Shown piece after piece: positions 55,042-63,888 of a stretch of 64,000 nucleotides of DNA (the first letter of the stretch is position 1; the number at the start of each line of letters is the position of its first letter). Both the position numbers and the translations under genes were made by a program. Below the pieces are notes generated by a model. The model saw only the letters and a list, made by a program, of their open reading frames with translations. It was not told the DNA's origin and did not search any database. The stretch is from Rhodanobacter sp. A1T4. GTDB lineage: Bacteria; Pseudomonadota; Gammaproteobacteria; Xanthomonadales; Rhodanobacteraceae. The stretch is from the NCBI RefSeq assembly GCF_014207185.1, contig NZ_JACHCP010000002.1:434001-498000 (forward strand), in the 5' to 3' direction.

Positions 55042-55811
55042 GCACCGCTTCCTTTCACAGCCAGCACGCCGCACGCCAGTGGCGGCGTTACCGAACCCGC
55101 CAGTTGTGCCCGCGTATCGGCAGGTGGTCGCTGACTGGCAAGCCAGGCGGATACGGCAGTGATGTCGTCAGGACTCAACCGGTTTGCAATCTGCGCCATG
55201 CAATCCGGCGCAGCAGATGAACGTGTACCCGTGCGCCATGAGCCGAGCTGCGAACTCAGATAGTCATATGGCAGGCCAACCAACCCCGGAATATTCGGCT
55301 CCATTCCGGTGAGCTGCCTGCCGTGGCAGCTCTGGCACGCCGGTAGCTTCGTTGCGGGATTGCCTTGCGTAACGATCTGCTCGCCACGCTGCAACACCGC
55401 GGCGGACAGCGTCGGCACCAGCGACTGCTGATAAGGCACACGCTGAATGGAAAAGTATTCGGCGATCACGCGCATATAAGCCGGGCTGAGCGACTGCACC
55501 ATGTATTGCATCGGTGCGTACCTGCGCTGGCCTCTCTGAAAGTACTGCAACTGTCGCGCGAGATAGTTGACCGGTTTGCCCGCCAGTCGCGGAAAGAAAT
55601 GACTATCAGCCGAACCTTCGCCATGCACCCCGTGACAGGCGGTGCAGGCGGCGATACGTTGCTGCAGAGTATCGGGAATTGGCACTGCCGCTGATGCCGC
55701 GGCATCAACGGCAAACGCCGGACACATGGCAGGCAGACCCAGAATGACAGCGATGGAAAGCCATCGGCTGATGGCGTTCGGTGACTCTTTCAGCTTGGCG
55801 CAAAGATTCAT
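55038..55811 (-). CDS. Periplasmic di-heme cytochrome c (c4-like)
   Basis: A 257-residue exported protein with a signal peptide (WLSIAVILGLPAMCPAFA) and two class I heme domains: CTACH (56-60) and CQSCH (159-163). Met ligands are plausible in MQYMVQSLSP and MAQIANRLSP. The two-domain layout resembles cytochrome c4, which feeds cbb3-type or other oxidases. The ATG at 55811 is chosen because the signal peptide starts there; the open frame extends upstream to 55994 without family features. It is the first gene of a two-cytochrome operon, divergent from the amidase. Confidence 0.87.
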   Translation of the reverse strand: MNLCAKLKESPNAISRWLSIAVILGLPAMCPAFAVDAAASAAVPIPDTLQQRIAACTACHGVHGEGSADSHFFPRLAGKPVNYLARQLQYFQRGQRRYAPMQYMVQSLSPAYMRVIAEYFSIQRVPYQQSLVPTLSAAVLQRGEQIVTQGNPATKLPACQSCHGRQLTGMEPNIPGLVGLPYDYLSSQLGSWRTGTRSSAAPDCMAQIANRLSPDDITAVSAWLASQRPPADTRAQLAGSVTPPLACGVLAVKGSGA

Positions 55812-55922
55812 CTGCGCATTCTCATCGAAAAAGTGCACGGATGCCTGTGTAAAAAGGGCGCGCACGCGACCAAGTCGCGATGACGCGATAACCTGTGCCT
55901 TCAATAACAGCCGGAGTGCAGC

Positions 55923-57521
55923 ATGGTTCGTTCGATTCTCCTCTGCGTACTGTTCGGCGGAGCCACATTGGCCAGCGCACCCATGGCTGCGCAAGATGCC
56001 ACTGACGCCTATGCCTCAATCGCTCAACTGCAGCAGCAGATGGATGCGAGCAGGCTGAGTACCGCGATTCTGGCTCAGCAATTTGCTGCGCGCATTCAAC
56101 AGATCGATCAGAGCGGACCAAGCTTGCGCGCCGTGCTGGAAGTCAATCCGGATGCAGCGAGTCTTGCATCTGCGCTCGACAAGCAGCGCAAGAAAAAGCA
56201 CGGTCCGCTTTACGGCATTCCTGTGATGCTGAAAGACAATATCGACACCGGCGACCGCATGCAGACCAGCGCCGGCTCACTGGCGCTGGTAGGTACACCA
56301 GCGACGCACGATGCCACCTTAGTCACGCGGCTGCGCGATGCCGGAGCATTGATCCTGGGCAAGACCAATCTCAGCGAATGGGCAAACTATCGTTCTAACC
56401 ACGCCAGCAGCGGCTGGAGTGGTCGTGGTGGGCAGACGCACAATCCGTATGCGCTCGATCGCAACCCTTGCGGGTCGAGCGCAGGCTCGGCCGCCGCGGT
56501 GGCCGCCGGGTTGACCACGGTGGCGATCGGCAGCGAAACCGACGGCTCGATTATCTGCCCGGCATCGATGAACGGTCTCGTCGGCATCAAGCCGACGTTG
56601 GGTCTGGTCAGTCGCAGCGGCATCGTACCGATCAGCCACAATCAGGACACTGCCGGCCCCATTGCACGCAACGTCGCCGATGCCGCGGCCCTGCTCAGCG
56701 TCATCGCCGGTAGCGATGCCAAAGACCCGGCCACGATCGATGCAGACAAGCACGCCACCGACTACACCCGCTTCCTCGATCCGAACGGCCTGCGCGGCAA
56801 GCGCATCGGCGTGGTGCGACAGCTCGGTGGTGCGGAGCCAAACGCCGATCGCGTGCTCAATCAGGCGATTGCGGCGATGAAGGCAAACGGCGCCATCATC
56901 GTAGACCCCGTTACGCTGCCGCATCTCAGTGAGCTGGGCGCGCCGGAGACGACCGTGCTGCTGTATGACTTCAAGCACGACATCAATGCCTATCTGGCGA
57001 CGCGCAGCGGCCTCACCGTGCATACGCTGGCCGATCTGATCGCCTTCGACAAACGCGAAGCGGCACGCGAGATGCCCTGGTTCAGGCAGGAGCTGTTCGA
57101 GCAGGCCGAAGCAAAAGGCCCTCTCACCGAAACGGCATACATGCAGGCTCTGGAAAAAGCGAAGCGGCTGGCAGGCCCGGAAGGTATTGATGCGGCGCTG
57201 AAGGCGGATCGCCTCGATGCACTGCTGGCACCGTCATGGGGTCCGGCCTATATGACCGATCCAGTGCTGGGCGACCACATCGTCAGTGGCGATCCCACCG
57301 TTGGCGGCGCCTCGCAACCGGCAGCCGTTTCCGGCTATCCATCACTCACCGTACCGGCGGGTTGGGCGCACGGTTTGCCTGTGGGCATCGTTTTGTTTGG
57401 CGCGAAATGGAGCGAGCCGACGCTGATCGCCATTGGCTATGGTTTCGAACAGCACACGCATGTTTGGCAGCCACCGAAGTTTCTCGATACCGTTGCCGGC
57501 AAGCCGCAGGCAAGCGATTGA
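55923..57521 (+). CDS. Secreted amidase-signature enzyme (peptide amidase-like)
   Basis: A 532-residue exported enzyme. A signal peptide (MVRSILLCVLFGGATLASAP) precedes the amidase-signature fold with its Ser-cisSer-Lys triad: Lys104 (VMLKDNI), Ser185 (PCGSSAGS) and Ser209 (GSETDGSI). Length, export signal and the phrase MLKDNIDTGDRMQTSAGS resemble the peptide amidase Pam of Stenotrophomonas maltophilia, which removes C-terminal amides from peptides. GGAG precedes the ATG. A GC-rich dyad follows the stop codon. The substrate is inferred. Confidence 0.9.
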   Translation: MVRSILLCVLFGGATLASAPMAAQDATDAYASIAQLQQQMDASRLSTAILAQQFAARIQQIDQSGPSLRAVLEVNPDAASLASALDKQRKKKHGPLYGIPVMLKDNIDTGDRMQTSAGSLALVGTPATHDATLVTRLRDAGALILGKTNLSEWANYRSNHASSGWSGRGGQTHNPYALDRNPCGSSAGSAAAVAAGLTTVAIGSETDGSIICPASMNGLVGIKPTLGLVSRSGIVPISHNQDTAGPIARNVADAAALLSVIAGSDAKDPATIDADKHATDYTRFLDPNGLRGKRIGVVRQLGGAEPNADRVLNQAIAAMKANGAIIVDPVTLPHLSELGAPETTVLLYDFKHDINAYLATRSGLTVHTLADLIAFDKREAAREMPWFRQELFEQAEAKGPLTETAYMQALEKAKRLAGPEGIDAALKADRLDALLAPSWGPAYMTDPVLGDHIVSGDPTVGGASQPAAVSGYPSLTVPAGWAHGLPVGIVLFGAKWSEPTLIAIGYGFEQHTHVWQPPKFLDTVAGKPQASD

Positions 57522-57532
57522 TCTCCATATCG

Positions 57533-57568
57533 TCCCGCGGCCAAAGTCATTCGCGCTGCCCCGCGGGA
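57533..57568 (+). repeat. GC-rich dyad after the amidase gene
   Basis: TCCCGCGG (57533-57540) and CCGCGGGA (57561-57568) form a perfect 8-bp inverted repeat with a 20-nt loop, 12 bp after the amidase stop. No T run follows, so it is at best a factor-assisted terminator or mRNA 3-prime-end hairpin. Confidence 0.5.
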
Positions 57569-57611
57569 TTCGTGTGGCAACGGCTTCGGTCGCTACGCGT
57601 GCCCGCATAAC

Positions 57612-57681
57612 ACCCCAAATGCGACGGCGCAGTGCCACTCCTGATCGGCACAATCGCCTCACTTTCTTTTGGGGTAACCCC
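57612..57681 (+). promoter_or_regulatory. Leader of the B3 beta-lactamase gene with a mask-able Shine-Dalgarno
   Basis: The likely Shine-Dalgarno GGGG (57671-57674) can pair either with CCCC (57678-57681), which touches the ATG, or, as TTTGGGGT (57668-57675), with ACCCCAAA (57612-57619) upstream. Both are exact complements. The arrangement allows translational control, but pairing is inferred from complementarity only. Confidence 0.4.
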
Positions 57682-58581
57682 ATGAATGCACGAATCGCCG
57701 TGGGCATCATCGCGCTGTCTGCATGCTGTGTCATACATGCCGCGCCAATAACCAAACCAGAAGTCTTCGACAAGACCGCCTGGGAGCAGCCGCAAAAGCC
57801 GTTCCGCATCTACGGCAATACGTACTACGTGGGCAGCAAAGGCTTGAGCGCCATCCTGATCACCTCGCCGGATGGCGACATCCTGATAGACGGCACGTTG
57901 GCGAAAAACGCGCCGATGATCGAAGCGAATATCCGTGCTCTTGGATTCAAGCTGAAAGACATCAAGCTGATCCTCAATTCACACGCGCATTCCGATCATG
58001 CCGGCGGGATTGCTGCGATTGCGCGCGACAGCGGTGCATCGGTTGCGGCAAGCGTGAAGGGTGCCAAGGCCATCATGCTCGGCGGTGACGACCCGAATGA
58101 TCCGCAGCACGGTGACGCACCGCTTTATCCCAAGGTCGACAACGTACGCAGCGTGGCGGATAACGAAACGGTGCATGTAAGTTCTCTCGCTGTACAGGCC
58201 CATTACACGCCGGGACATACGCCGGGCAGCACCACATGGACATGGACATCATGCGAGGGCAAACGCTGCCTCTCGATGGTCTACGCGGACAGCCTCAGCT
58301 TGTTGAGTGCCGATGGATATCACTATAACGACCCGGCGCACCCGGAGCGGCTGGATGCATTTCGTCAGGCATTGAAAACCATTGCGGCCCTGCCCTGCGA
58401 CATCCTGATGGTTCCACACCAAGACGCCATCGATTTCCTGGCGCGCGCCATGCGTCGCAGACCGGGCGAAAAAGCTGACCCGTTGATTGATCCGCAAGCC
58501 TGCAAAGCTTACGCGGCGACTGGCCAGGACAACCTGGAAAAGCGGATCGCCAAGGAAGCCGCTGAAGCACCTGCGCACTGA
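57682..58581 (+). CDS. Subclass B3 metallo-beta-lactamase
   Basis: A 299-residue exported zinc enzyme. The HAHSDH motif gives His101, His103, Asp105 and His106; His179 is in TPGHTPGS and His246 in MVPHQDA. This completes the His-His-His / Asp-His-His sites of B3 enzymes. YADSLSLLSADGY and the AFRQALKTIAALPCD stretch are typical of the group (L1, THIN-B, BJP-1). The N-terminus contains LSAC, a possible lipobox, so the protein may be a lipoprotein; ordinary cleavage after VIHA is the alternative. Such genes are usually intrinsic in this order. Resistance is inferred; no LysR-type regulator is adjacent. Confidence 0.9.
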   Translation: MNARIAVGIIALSACCVIHAAPITKPEVFDKTAWEQPQKPFRIYGNTYYVGSKGLSAILITSPDGDILIDGTLAKNAPMIEANIRALGFKLKDIKLILNSHAHSDHAGGIAAIARDSGASVAASVKGAKAIMLGGDDPNDPQHGDAPLYPKVDNVRSVADNETVHVSSLAVQAHYTPGHTPGSTTWTWTSCEGKRCLSMVYADSLSLLSADGYHYNDPAHPERLDAFRQALKTIAALPCDILMVPHQDAIDFLARAMRRRPGEKADPLIDPQACKAYAATGQDNLEKRIAKEAAEAPAH

Positions 58582-58599
58582 CAGGCGCAGGGCAAGCTA

Positions 58600-59997
58600 T
58601 CAGCTCATACCGCCGGACTTGCGCACGATCAGCATGGCCAGTTCCAGCGACTGCTCGTAGTTCAGACGCGGGTCGACCGTCGACTTGTAGGCGCGATCCA
58701 GATCGGTTTCCGACAGATCGCGCGCGCCACCCATACACTCGGTGACGTCTTCACCGGTGAGTTCCAGATGCACACCACCGAGCCGTGTTCCCGCGGCGGC
58801 ATGGATATCGAACGCCTGATCAAGCTCGCCCGCGATATTGTCGAAGCGACGGGTCTTGTGACCGTTCGAGGTACTCTCGGTGTTGCCATGCATCGGATCG
58901 GCTACCCAGAGCACGCGGCGTCCCTCACGCTTCACTGCATCGAGCAGCGGCGGCAGTGCATTGGCAATCTGCGCGTTGCCCATCCGATGAATGAGCGTAA
59001 GCCGGCCCGGTTCGTCATGCGGGTTCAATGCGTCGATCAGTGGCAGCAGCCTTTCGGGCGTGACGCTGGGACCGATTTTCACTGCGATCGGATTGCTGAT
59101 ACCGCGAAAATATTCCACGTGTGCACCATCGAGCGCGGCCGTGCGCATGCCTATCCACGGGAAGTGCGTGGACAGGTTGAACCAGCCGCGATGACGTGGC
59201 ACCTGACGCGTCAAAGCCTGCTCGTAGTGCAGCAGCAAGGCTTCGTGCGAAGTGAAGAAATCCACGCGTGAGAACCCGGCGATCGGTCCCGCCAGCGTCT
59301 CCATGAAGCGCAGCGAATCTCCAATATTGGCGACCATTTGCCGGTACTCGGCCGCCAGCGGCGAGCGCTCGACCCAGGCCAGATCCCAGTACTCCGGATG
59401 ATGCAGATCAGCAAAGCCGCCGTCGATCAATGCACGTACGAAGTTCATCGTCAGTGCCGAGTGCGCGTGCGCCTGAATCAGACGTTGCGGATCCGCGCGG
59501 CGCGCCTCAGGCGTGAACGCCTGACCGTTGATCAGGTCGCCGCGAAAGCTGGGCAGCGTCACCCCATCGCGCGTCTCGTTATCGGTCGAACGCGGCTTGG
59601 CGTACTGCCCGGCAAAACGACCCACGCGCAGCACCGGCTTCTTGAGTCCATGCACCAGCACCAGGCTCATCTGTAACAACACTTTGAGACGGTTGGAAAT
59701 GATCGGACTGGTGCAGTCACCAAAGCTTTCCGCGCAGTCGCCACCCTGCAGTAGGAAACGATGACCCTCCTGTGCTTCTGCCAGCGACTGCTTCAGCGAA
59801 AGTACTTCCCATGAGGTCACCAGCGGTGGCAAGCGCGCGAGGTGGGCTCCAGCCTCCGCAAGTTCGACAGCATCGTCGTAACGCGGCTGCTGCAACGCCT
59901 CATGCTGCTGCCAGGAATCGGGTGCCCAGTGTGAAGCCTCGGGCAAAGCCGGCAAGCTGGAATCCGTCGGTACCGCGTTCAACTGTCGGCCATTCAT
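58600..59997 (-). CDS. Class II 3-deoxy-7-phosphoheptulonate (DAHP) synthase
   Basis: First enzyme of the shikimate pathway (phosphoenolpyruvate plus erythrose 4-phosphate). This is the plant/actinobacterial class II type, unrelated in sequence to E. coli AroF/G/H. Signatures include QGGDCAESFGD (Cys88 in the metal site), RVGRFAGQYAKPR, LWVADPMHGNT and GGVHLELTGEDVTEC. It has 465 residues from ATG 59997, whose ATGA overlaps the dsbB stop. GGAG lies about 8 bases upstream. The DsbB coupling has no obvious metabolic logic. Confidence 0.95.
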   Translation of the reverse strand: MNGRQLNAVPTDSSLPALPEASHWAPDSWQQHEALQQPRYDDAVELAEAGAHLARLPPLVTSWEVLSLKQSLAEAQEGHRFLLQGGDCAESFGDCTSPIISNRLKVLLQMSLVLVHGLKKPVLRVGRFAGQYAKPRSTDNETRDGVTLPSFRGDLINGQAFTPEARRADPQRLIQAHAHSALTMNFVRALIDGGFADLHHPEYWDLAWVERSPLAAEYRQMVANIGDSLRFMETLAGPIAGFSRVDFFTSHEALLLHYEQALTRQVPRHRGWFNLSTHFPWIGMRTAALDGAHVEYFRGISNPIAVKIGPSVTPERLLPLIDALNPHDEPGRLTLIHRMGNAQIANALPPLLDAVKREGRRVLWVADPMHGNTESTSNGHKTRRFDNIAGELDQAFDIHAAAGTRLGGVHLELTGEDVTECMGGARDLSETDLDRAYKSTVDPRLNYEQSLELAMLIVRKSGGMS

Positions 59998-60497
59998 CTC
60001 AAAACACTCCGCCGACGCGTGGCGATGATCGCCAGTATGGCCAACAACACGAACCACAGAAGACTCCATGCGGGCATCGGCAAACCGAGAATCGGCTCAA
60101 CCTTGGCGCACTCCCCGGAACCGGTAAAAACCAGTTTCAGCACTTTCGCGAACGGAAAGGCCCCGAACATGTAATCCAAGGGAGGGCCGCATGAGGGGAT
60201 CTGGTCGGGTGGCAACGACTGGATCCACAAATGCCGGCTGGCCACGCCGATGCCGAAGATCGCCCCCAGCAACGCGCCGCCGGTGCAGATCCATCGGCCA
60301 CCAGCTCGAGGACCGAAGATCGCGCCCAACAAAAAGAAAGCGCCCATCACCATAAAGGCGATGCGCTGGAAAATACACAGCGGACAAGGATTCATGCCCC
60401 ACTCGTGTTCCGCATAGAGTGCGAAACCCAGCAACCCGATGCAGATGAGAAATCCGAGCAGAAAACTGAGGCGATACGACCAGCGAAATGGATTCAT
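59994..60497 (-). CDS. dsbB: Disulfide bond formation protein DsbB
   Basis: Inner-membrane quinone reductase that reoxidises DsbA. It has four hydrophobic helices and 167 residues. The first redox pair is CPLC (Cys38, Cys41) in the first periplasmic loop. The second pair is Cys103 (PSCGPP) and Cys130 (GECAKV) in the second loop. The ATG at 60497 follows a spacer after the rplQ terminator. Its TGA overlaps the DAHP synthase ATG by four bases, so the two are co-translated. Confidence 0.95.
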   Translation of the reverse strand: MNPFRWSYRLSFLLGFLICIGLLGFALYAEHEWGMNPCPLCIFQRIAFMVMGAFFLLGAIFGPRAGGRWICTGGALLGAIFGIGVASRHLWIQSLPPDQIPSCGPPLDYMFGAFPFAKVLKLVFTGSGECAKVEPILGLPMPAWSLLWFVLLAILAIIATRRRSVLR

Positions 60498-60601
60498 GGC
60501 AGATTGGTACGTTGCAGGGATGACGACATTACCTGCTCATTGTCCCACTGTCAGCAGCGCAGCGATATCGCGCTGACTTTGGCTCGGCAAATCCAATCAA
60601 C

Positions 60602-60632
60602 AAAAAACCCGGCAAGCTACCCTGCCGGGTTT
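60602..60632 (-). terminator. Intrinsic terminator of the ribosomal operon after rplQ
   Basis: CCCGGCA (60608-60614) and TGCCGGG (60623-60629) form the stem with an 8-nt loop. On the minus strand the stem is followed by six T (complement of 60602-60607). It lies 38 bp after the rplQ stop and ends the secY-rpsM-rpsK-rpsD-rpoA-rplQ transcript. Confidence 0.88.
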
Positions 60633-60669
60633 CTATATCGACACAACCGGGGCTGGATAGCCCCACCGA

Positions 60670-61053
60670 TTACTCGGCGTCGACTGCCTCGACCTGCGGG
60701 CGACCGACGAGTTCGACGTACGCCATCGGCGCATTATCACCGGGGCGGAAGCCGCACTTCAGGATGCGCAGATAGCCGCCGGGACGCTCGCGGTAACGCG
60801 GGCCCAGCTCGACGAACAGCTTGCCTACCGCTTCCTTGTCACGCAGGCGCGAGAAGGCAAGGCGGCGATTGGCAACGCCGTCGGCCTTGGCGAGCGTGAT
60901 CAGCGGCTCCGCCACACGGCGAAGTTCCTTCGCCTTGGGCAGGGTGGTACGGATCAGCTCATGCTTGATCAACGAGGACGCCATGTTCTTGAACATGGCT
61001 TCGCGGTGCGAGCTGGTGCGGTTGAGTTTGCGTCCGGATTTTTGGTGGCGCAT
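60670..61053 (-). CDS. rplQ: 50S ribosomal protein L17
   Basis: Large-subunit protein near the exit tunnel. It begins [20 protein letters not shown], the family signature, and has 127 residues with [18 protein letters not shown] and the C-terminal [20 protein letters not shown]. It is the last gene of the alpha operon. The gap to rpoA is 299 bp, much longer than usual, and holds repeated hairpins. Confidence 0.98.
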   Translation of the reverse strand: MRHQKSGRKLNRTSSHREAMFKNMASSLIKHELIRTTLPKAKELRRVAEPLITLAKADGVANRRLAFSRLRDKEAVGKLFVELGPRYRERPGGYLRILKCGFRPGDNAPMAYVELVGRPQVEAVDAE

Positions 61054-61178
61054 GGCTAGTTCTCTGATGTCTGTTGTTATGAAAAACCGGCGCTTGTGTC
61101 CGGCTTCCCGCGGTTACCCGCTATGAGGAGCCTTTTTAGAACAGGCTCTTAATTAGAGTGCGGCCACGGATGCCCGCC

Positions 61179-61340
61179 TTTGGCGGTTGGCAAAGCGAGT
61201 CGCCAAACCGAAATAATTCAGCGATCAAGAAGGATCGCAAAAAACAATCACGCTCATGGATGAACGCTTCTGGCGACTGGCGAGAGAGCTAGGCTCAAAC
61301 TCGCCAAAACACCGATACCACAGCGATCGAAAACGATCGC
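61179..61340 (-). repeat. Two tandem copies of a two-hairpin module between rpoA and rplQ
   Basis: Copy 1: TTTGGCG (61179-61185) pairs with CGCCAAA (61201-61207) over 15 nt, then GCGATC (61221-61226) with GATCGC (61233-61238), then six A. Copy 2: TGGCGAG (61278-61284) pairs with CTCGCCA (61300-61306) over 15 nt, then GCGATCG (61323-61329) with CGATCGC (61334-61340), then five A. Loop length and order agree and the linkers share CCGA and CAGCGATC, so this is a diverged duplication with a period of about 100 bp. In the operon transcript the U runs precede the GATC stems, so they are not ordinary terminators. Confidence 0.8.
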
Positions 61341-61352
61341 AAAAATCAAATA

Positions 61353-62351
61353 TCAACCCAACTGCATACCGTGCGACAAGCCCGGCGGCGGCCAGTTCTC
61401 AAGCTTCATGCCAAGAGCTAGACCACGTCCACCCAGCACGTCCTTGATTTCGGTCAAGGACTTCTTGCCAAGGTTCGGCGTCTTGAGCAGTTCCACTTCG
61501 GTCTTCTGAACGAGATCACCGATGTAGTAGATGCTCTCGGCCTTGAGGCAATTGGCCGAACGCACAGTCAGCTCCAGATCGTCGATCGGGCGCAGCAACA
61601 GCGGATCGAAACCACTCTTCTCGGCCTTGTCGGTCGCGCTTTCGCGACGCGAAAAGTCACCAAACACGGACAGCTGGTCGTTGATGATTTCAGCCGCCTT
61701 GCGGACTGCATCTTCAGCGCCGATCGTGCCGTTTGTCTCGATGTCCAGAACCAGCTTGTCGAGATTGGTGCGCTGCTCAACACGGGCGGCGTCCACTTCG
61801 TAAGCTACGCGCAACACCGGCGCGAACGACGCGTCGAGCTGCAGGCGACCGATCGGACGCGCCTCGTCATCCGGATGCTGACGCGTGCTGGCGGGCTGAT
61901 AGCCGACGCCGCGACGCACCTTCAAACGCATGTTGAGCGCAATGTCCTTGGTCAGATGGCAAAGCACATGCTCCGGGTTGATGATTTCAACCGTATGATC
62001 GACCACGATGTCGCCGGCCGTGACCACACCCTTGCCCTTTTTGGACAAGGTCAGAGTGACTTCATCGCCCGAATGCTGGCGAATGGCCACGTCCTTCAGG
62101 TTGAGCAGGACTTCGATCACGTCCTCCTGCAGACCTTCAAGCGTGGTGTATTCATGCAACACGCCGTCGATTTCAACTTCGACGATAGCGCTGCCAGGAA
62201 TCGAGGAGAGCAGCACGCGACGCAGCGCGTTGCCGAGGGTATGGCCGAAGCCACGCTCGAGCGGCTCTACCACGACCTTGGCGCGATTGGCTCCGAGCTG
62301 TTCGACGCTGAGGCCCCGAGGCCGCAGCACACTAGTTGACGAAACTGCCAT
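61353..62351 (-). CDS. rpoA: DNA-directed RNA polymerase subunit alpha
   Basis: Assembles the polymerase core and binds activators and UP elements. It has 332 residues. The N-terminal domain shows [20 protein letters not shown] and [16 protein letters not shown]. The linker is about residues 235-250, and the C-terminal domain carries [20 protein letters not shown] and [16 protein letters not shown]. It lies 17 bp from rpsD, the standard alpha-operon position. Confidence 0.98.
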   Translation of the reverse strand: MAVSSTSVLRPRGLSVEQLGANRAKVVVEPLERGFGHTLGNALRRVLLSSIPGSAIVEVEIDGVLHEYTTLEGLQEDVIEVLLNLKDVAIRQHSGDEVTLTLSKKGKGVVTAGDIVVDHTVEIINPEHVLCHLTKDIALNMRLKVRRGVGYQPASTRQHPDDEARPIGRLQLDASFAPVLRVAYEVDAARVEQRTNLDKLVLDIETNGTIGAEDAVRKAAEIINDQLSVFGDFSRRESATDKAEKSGFDPLLLRPIDDLELTVRSANCLKAESIYYIGDLVQKTEVELLKTPNLGKKSLTEIKDVLGGRGLALGMKLENWPPPGLSHGMQLG

Positions 62352-62368
62352 GCAGAGCTCCGGTAAAA

Positions 62369-62995
62369 TTACTTCGAGTAAAGCTCGACGATCAGGGCTT
62401 CATTGATATCGGACGGCAGGTCACTGCGATCCGGTACCGACTTAAACGTACCTTCAAATTTCTTGGCATCGACTTCGACCCAGATCGGACGCAGATCCAT
62501 GGTGTCAAAGATCGTCGACGCTTCCTGCACACGCAGCTGGGTGCGGGCGCGCTCAGTCAATGCAATCGCGTCGCCCGGACGAACCTGGTACGAAGGAATG
62601 TTGACCTTCTTGCCATTCACCAGGATCGCCTTGTGGGCAACCAGCTGGCGAGCCTGGGCGCGGGTGACCGCAAAACCCATGCGATAGACGACATTGTCCA
62701 GACGGCTCTCAAGCAGCTGCAGCAGGTTCTCACCCGTGTTGCCCTTGGTCGTTGCCGCCTTCGAGTAATAGTTGGCGAACTGACGCTCGAGCACACCATA
62801 GATGCGCTTGACCTTCTGCTTTTCACGCAGCTGCACAGCGTAGTCCGACATGCGCATGCGCTTGTTGGCGCCATGCTGGCCGGGCTTGTTTTCCAGCTTG
62901 CACTTGGAATCCAGCGCGCGCGCCGGGCTCTTCAGGCTGAGATCTGCACCCTCACGACGGGCGAGTTTGCAGGTAGCTCCACGATAACGGGCCAT
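62369..62995 (-). CDS. rpsD: 30S ribosomal protein S4
   Basis: Primary 16S rRNA-binding protein and, in E. coli, the translational repressor of the alpha operon. It has 208 residues with the S4 RNA-binding region [40 protein letters not shown], and the end [15 protein letters not shown]. The N-terminal [16 protein letters not shown] carries one Cys, with a second in [14 protein letters not shown]. The start is ATG 62995. Confidence 0.98.
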   Translation of the reverse strand: MARYRGATCKLARREGADLSLKSPARALDSKCKLENKPGQHGANKRMRMSDYAVQLREKQKVKRIYGVLERQFANYYSKAATTKGNTGENLLQLLESRLDNVVYRMGFAVTRAQARQLVAHKAILVNGKKVNIPSYQVRPGDAIALTERARTQLRVQEASTIFDTMDLRPIWVEVDAKKFEGTFKSVPDRSDLPSDINEALIVELYSK

Positions 62996-63006
62996 GGGTA
63001 TGCTCC

Positions 63007-63393
63007 TTAGACTCGACGCTTCTTGGGGGGACGGCAGCCGTTATGCGGAATCGGCGTAACGTCAATAATGTTGAGCACCTTGTAGCCCAACGCGTTCAGC
63101 GAACGCACGGCCGACTCGCGACCCGGGCCTGGGCCCTTGATGCGCACTTCGACCGTCTTTACACCGTAATCGCCAGCGGCGCGGCCTGCCTTTTCAGCAG
63201 CAACCTGAGCAGCGAACGGAGTCGACTTGCGCGAACCACGGAACCCGGCGCCGCCGGCTGTGGCCCACGACAGAGCGTTACCCTGACGATCGGTGATGGT
63301 GACGATAGTGTTGTTGAAGGAGGCCTGCACGTGCGCCACGGCATCCGTGACAACGCGCTTGATCTTCTTCTTGGTTTTAACCGGCTTAGCCAT
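63007..63393 (-). CDS. rpsK: 30S ribosomal protein S11
   Basis: Platform protein at the mRNA exit of the 30S subunit. It has 128 residues with [40 protein letters not shown] and the C-terminal [18 protein letters not shown], all invariant family features. It lies between rpsM and rpsD with 11-12 bp spacers. Confidence 0.98.
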   Translation of the reverse strand: MAKPVKTKKKIKRVVTDAVAHVQASFNNTIVTITDRQGNALSWATAGGAGFRGSRKSTPFAAQVAAEKAGRAAGDYGVKTVEVRIKGPGPGRESAVRSLNALGYKVLNIIDVTPIPHNGCRPPKKRRV

Positions 63394-63405
63394 ATTCGAA
63401 ATCCG

Positions 63406-63762
63406 TTACTTCTTGATCGCGCGACGGGGACCCTTGCGGGTACGTGCGTTGGTACGCGTGCGCTGGCCGCGCACCGGCAGACCGCGACGATGGCGCAGGC
63501 CGCGGTAGCAGCCCAGATCCATCAGACGCTTGATGGCAATACCCACCTCACGGCGCAGATCGCCTTCGACGGTGTACTTGGCGATTTCGTGGCGGATTTT
63601 CTCCACCTCGCCTTCGCTGAGTGACTTGATCGGCGTGGTCGGAACCACTCCGGCATCCACGCAGACTTTCTTGGCCCGGCTGCGGCCGATACCGAAAATG
63701 CTCTGCAGCCCAACCCAGACATGTTTCTGGACCGGCAAATTGACACCCGCAATGCGCGCCAT
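63406..63762 (-). CDS. rpsM: 30S ribosomal protein S13
   Basis: Head protein that contacts the 50S subunit and P-site tRNA. It has 118 residues starting [20 protein letters not shown], with [13 protein letters not shown] in the helix-two-turns-helix and the basic tail [20 protein letters not shown]. It follows secY directly by a 126-bp gap: the rpmJ (L36) gene that E. coli has here is absent. Confidence 0.98.
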   Translation of the reverse strand: MARIAGVNLPVQKHVWVGLQSIFGIGRSRAKKVCVDAGVVPTTPIKSLSEGEVEKIRHEIAKYTVEGDLRREVGIAIKRLMDLGCYRGLRHRRGLPVRGQRTRTNARTRKGPRRAIKK

Positions 63763-63888
63763 GATGTGTTATCTCCGATGCTTTCGTGCGCGGTAAACGC
63801 GCAATTCTAACCTGAATTACCCTGACTGGAAAGCCCTGTGGCATTCACCGCCACCACGCCTCCCACCTTTAGCCGTCTGTTTGCAGCC

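Noticed and set aside
61221..61340. GCGATC/GATCGC stems as intrinsic terminators after rpoA
   Set aside because: On the transcribed (minus) strand the U runs come before the stems, and rplQ must be expressed downstream; termination polarity is wrong.
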